Assembly (NCBI GenBank): GCA_034687125.1
Contig: JAQGBZ010000331.1
Coordinates: forward strand, 1-64,000
DNA: 64,000 bases
Source: Neelides folsomi
Lineage: Eukaryota; Arthropoda; Collembola; Neelipleona; Neelidae
Reading direction: 5' to 3'
Positions 62,610-64,000 of the stretch are shown here, in pieces. A model generated the notes under the pieces. It was not told the origin of the DNA. It did no database searches and saw only the letters and a program-made list of their open reading frames with translations. The stretch's first letter is position 1, and each line of letters starts with the position of its first letter. A program made the translations under genes and the position numbers.

Positions 62610-63800
62610 ATAAATTGTGCCAAAGAGAAGCAATATACCAAATAATTTATAATGGTTAACTTATATCATTTGCATTTACAAATATGAATGAAACACATTT
62701 GTTGAAGATACTTTTTATTACATGCATACAGATATACCTCTGTATAAATACAGATAAATTAAGAGAATTCACACTGCTGTATAGGGTACATATACATTCA
62801 TACATACTCTATATGTATGAGGTAAAATAATTGATTTGAATCCTAGTTATTGTTTATATTTTTGGTAAAAATTCTTATGTTGTACATTTGTACATAAGTA
62901 TTAAGTAGAGTAAGATTTATAAATAGTGATATCGCGATATCTAATATAGTTACTAACCTTATGATATCAAATTTTATAAATCTCAAAAATATATTTATTT
63001 CTTGTTAAAATTTTCAAACTTCTAAAAATTTGAATGTATCAAAATTAGAATTTTAATAAATAATCGATGCTGTTAAAAACTTATATTATATTTAATTATT
63101 CAATGGTTATTTTATACACTTGTAATCAATTTGACATAACAAGTAACATGATTTACTATTGTACTAAATACTATACTCTAGTGTTTTAATTAAAATAAAT
63201 TAAAAAATTGCTCTCAAAACGGCCTCTATTAAATTTCCAGAAATGTATTTATAATAAAATAATAAACATGATTGTTGGATGGCTCTATTATTTATCATTA
63301 TAGCATCACACATTGAATTGAATATTTAACATGTAATATCAGAGAGATAAAATAGCATTTTTTTCGATCATAACATTTCAAAGAAAAAATATTGAATTGA
63401 TATTTTATTGCTCTTTTCAAAATTTCTTTTTTCATTTTTATTATTGTTCATTCACTTTGAAATGAGTAAAGGAAAGAAATGTATTATGGAAACATCAAAC
63501 AATAACGAACAGATGTTGGTACAAGTAAATACAAATAAAAAGTGTAGAAGATTTGATTGATTCTTTTTTTAAGGGAAATTAATTTATAATAGAAAAAGTT
63601 TATGAACACAATGTTAGCAATTCATACACCCACTTTCAAAAGATTTCATTTCTTTTGTCGCACAAAAAAGGAAAATGAATCCATATTTATTAAATCATAA
63701 TATGGATGAGAAATATTGTGAGATGAGATGTACTGTAGTAGAAGTCCTTTAGAAGTGGAAGGAAAAGACAAAAAACTCATTTTTTTCCAAATCCCCTCAC
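62610..63800. other. AT-rich intergenic stretch
   Basis: I see no gene. The sequence is very AT-rich with scattered tacata words. Confidence 0.4.
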
Positions 63801-63833
63801 CTGAAATGATATGTATCCTGTTTCTGTCATCAT
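63801..63833 (-). CDS. Possible first coding exon of an unidentified gene at the right edge
   Basis: On the minus strand an ATG-ATG starts MMTETGYISFQ, ending at a strong donor (CAG then gtgagg). Upstream in the same frame, codons read EGLLPSAIEVAENVEIEKDLY, then one TAA, then PKTLLYDSFTQDQPV. The frame is thus open for about 54 codons apart from that stop. It may be a 5' untranslated region followed by a start, or a broken exon. No family is recognised and downstream exons would lie at lower coordinates, where none is seen. Confidence 0.25.
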
Positions 63834-64000
63834 AACCGGCTGATCCTGAGTGAAAGAGTCATATAGCAATGTCTTCGGTTAAAAGAAATATAAATCTTTC
63901 TCTATTTCGACGTTTTCAGCAACTTCAATGGCACTCGGAAGTAAACCTTCAATTCCTATAAACAAATGTCAGAACCCAAAAGTTGTTCTTATACATAAAA

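Overview
This is AT-rich eukaryotic nuclear DNA with small spliced genes (most introns 40-120 bp with GT-AG ends), two neuropeptide-type GPCR loci, cytochrome P450s, C2H2 zinc-finger arrays, an F-box/leucine-rich-repeat pair and many short terminal-inverted-repeat elements. A trissin-type receptor gene and a short TTAGG-like tract point to an arthropod. The divergent F-box-LRR family and the zinc fingers with a short 'C-x2-C-FKPV' finger recall springtails (Collembola), but that is inference. No tRNA, rRNA, CRISPR or bacterial operon was seen.

Layout, left to right. 1.2-2.2 kb (+): a small multi-exon membrane protein with a reading-frame conflict near its end. 4.8-5.0 kb (-): the first coding exon of a pyrokinin/CAPA-type receptor, the rest not found. 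10.3-14.4 kb (-): a decayed C2H2 zinc-finger gene with a LINE endonuclease fragment in an intron and a 122-bp palindromic MITE beside it. 15.5-20.4 kb (+): an F-box/LRR gene of 751 codons and, upstream, a truncated copy of its last two exons that runs into a MITE. 20.8-22.3 kb (-): a zinc-finger pseudogene split within one finger by a DDE-transposon fragment. 23.1-24.6 kb (-): an eight-exon syntaxin-like gene with no membrane anchor. 25.3-27.5 kb (-): an intact 500-residue P450. 28.4-30.2 kb (-): a P450 pseudogene with several independent lesions. 31.1-32.5 kb (-): a DPY30-domain protein with arrays of basic-basic-x-Ser motifs. 32.5-49.4 kb: a gene-poor stretch with a 571-bp TIR element. 49.4-60.5 kb (+): a six-exon trissin-receptor-like GPCR (569 residues) with two introns above 4 kb, followed by a perfect 32-bp hairpin and a mariner-like end. 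62.5 kb: the second, inverted copy of the 122-bp MITE.

The window is a set of independently transcribed genes, not an operon or pathway. The P450 pair and the F-box pair are local duplications in which one member is intact and the other decays; the two zinc-finger loci are both decayed. The strongest candidates for something new are the anchorless syntaxin-like protein with a non-Gln zero layer, the DPY30 protein, the palindromic MITEs and the hairpin after the trissin receptor. Several apparent frame breaks are single-base and two lie at homopolymers, so residual sequencing error must be excluded before calling those genes dead. All exon models come from reading splice signals and codon phase by eye; no alignment was run.
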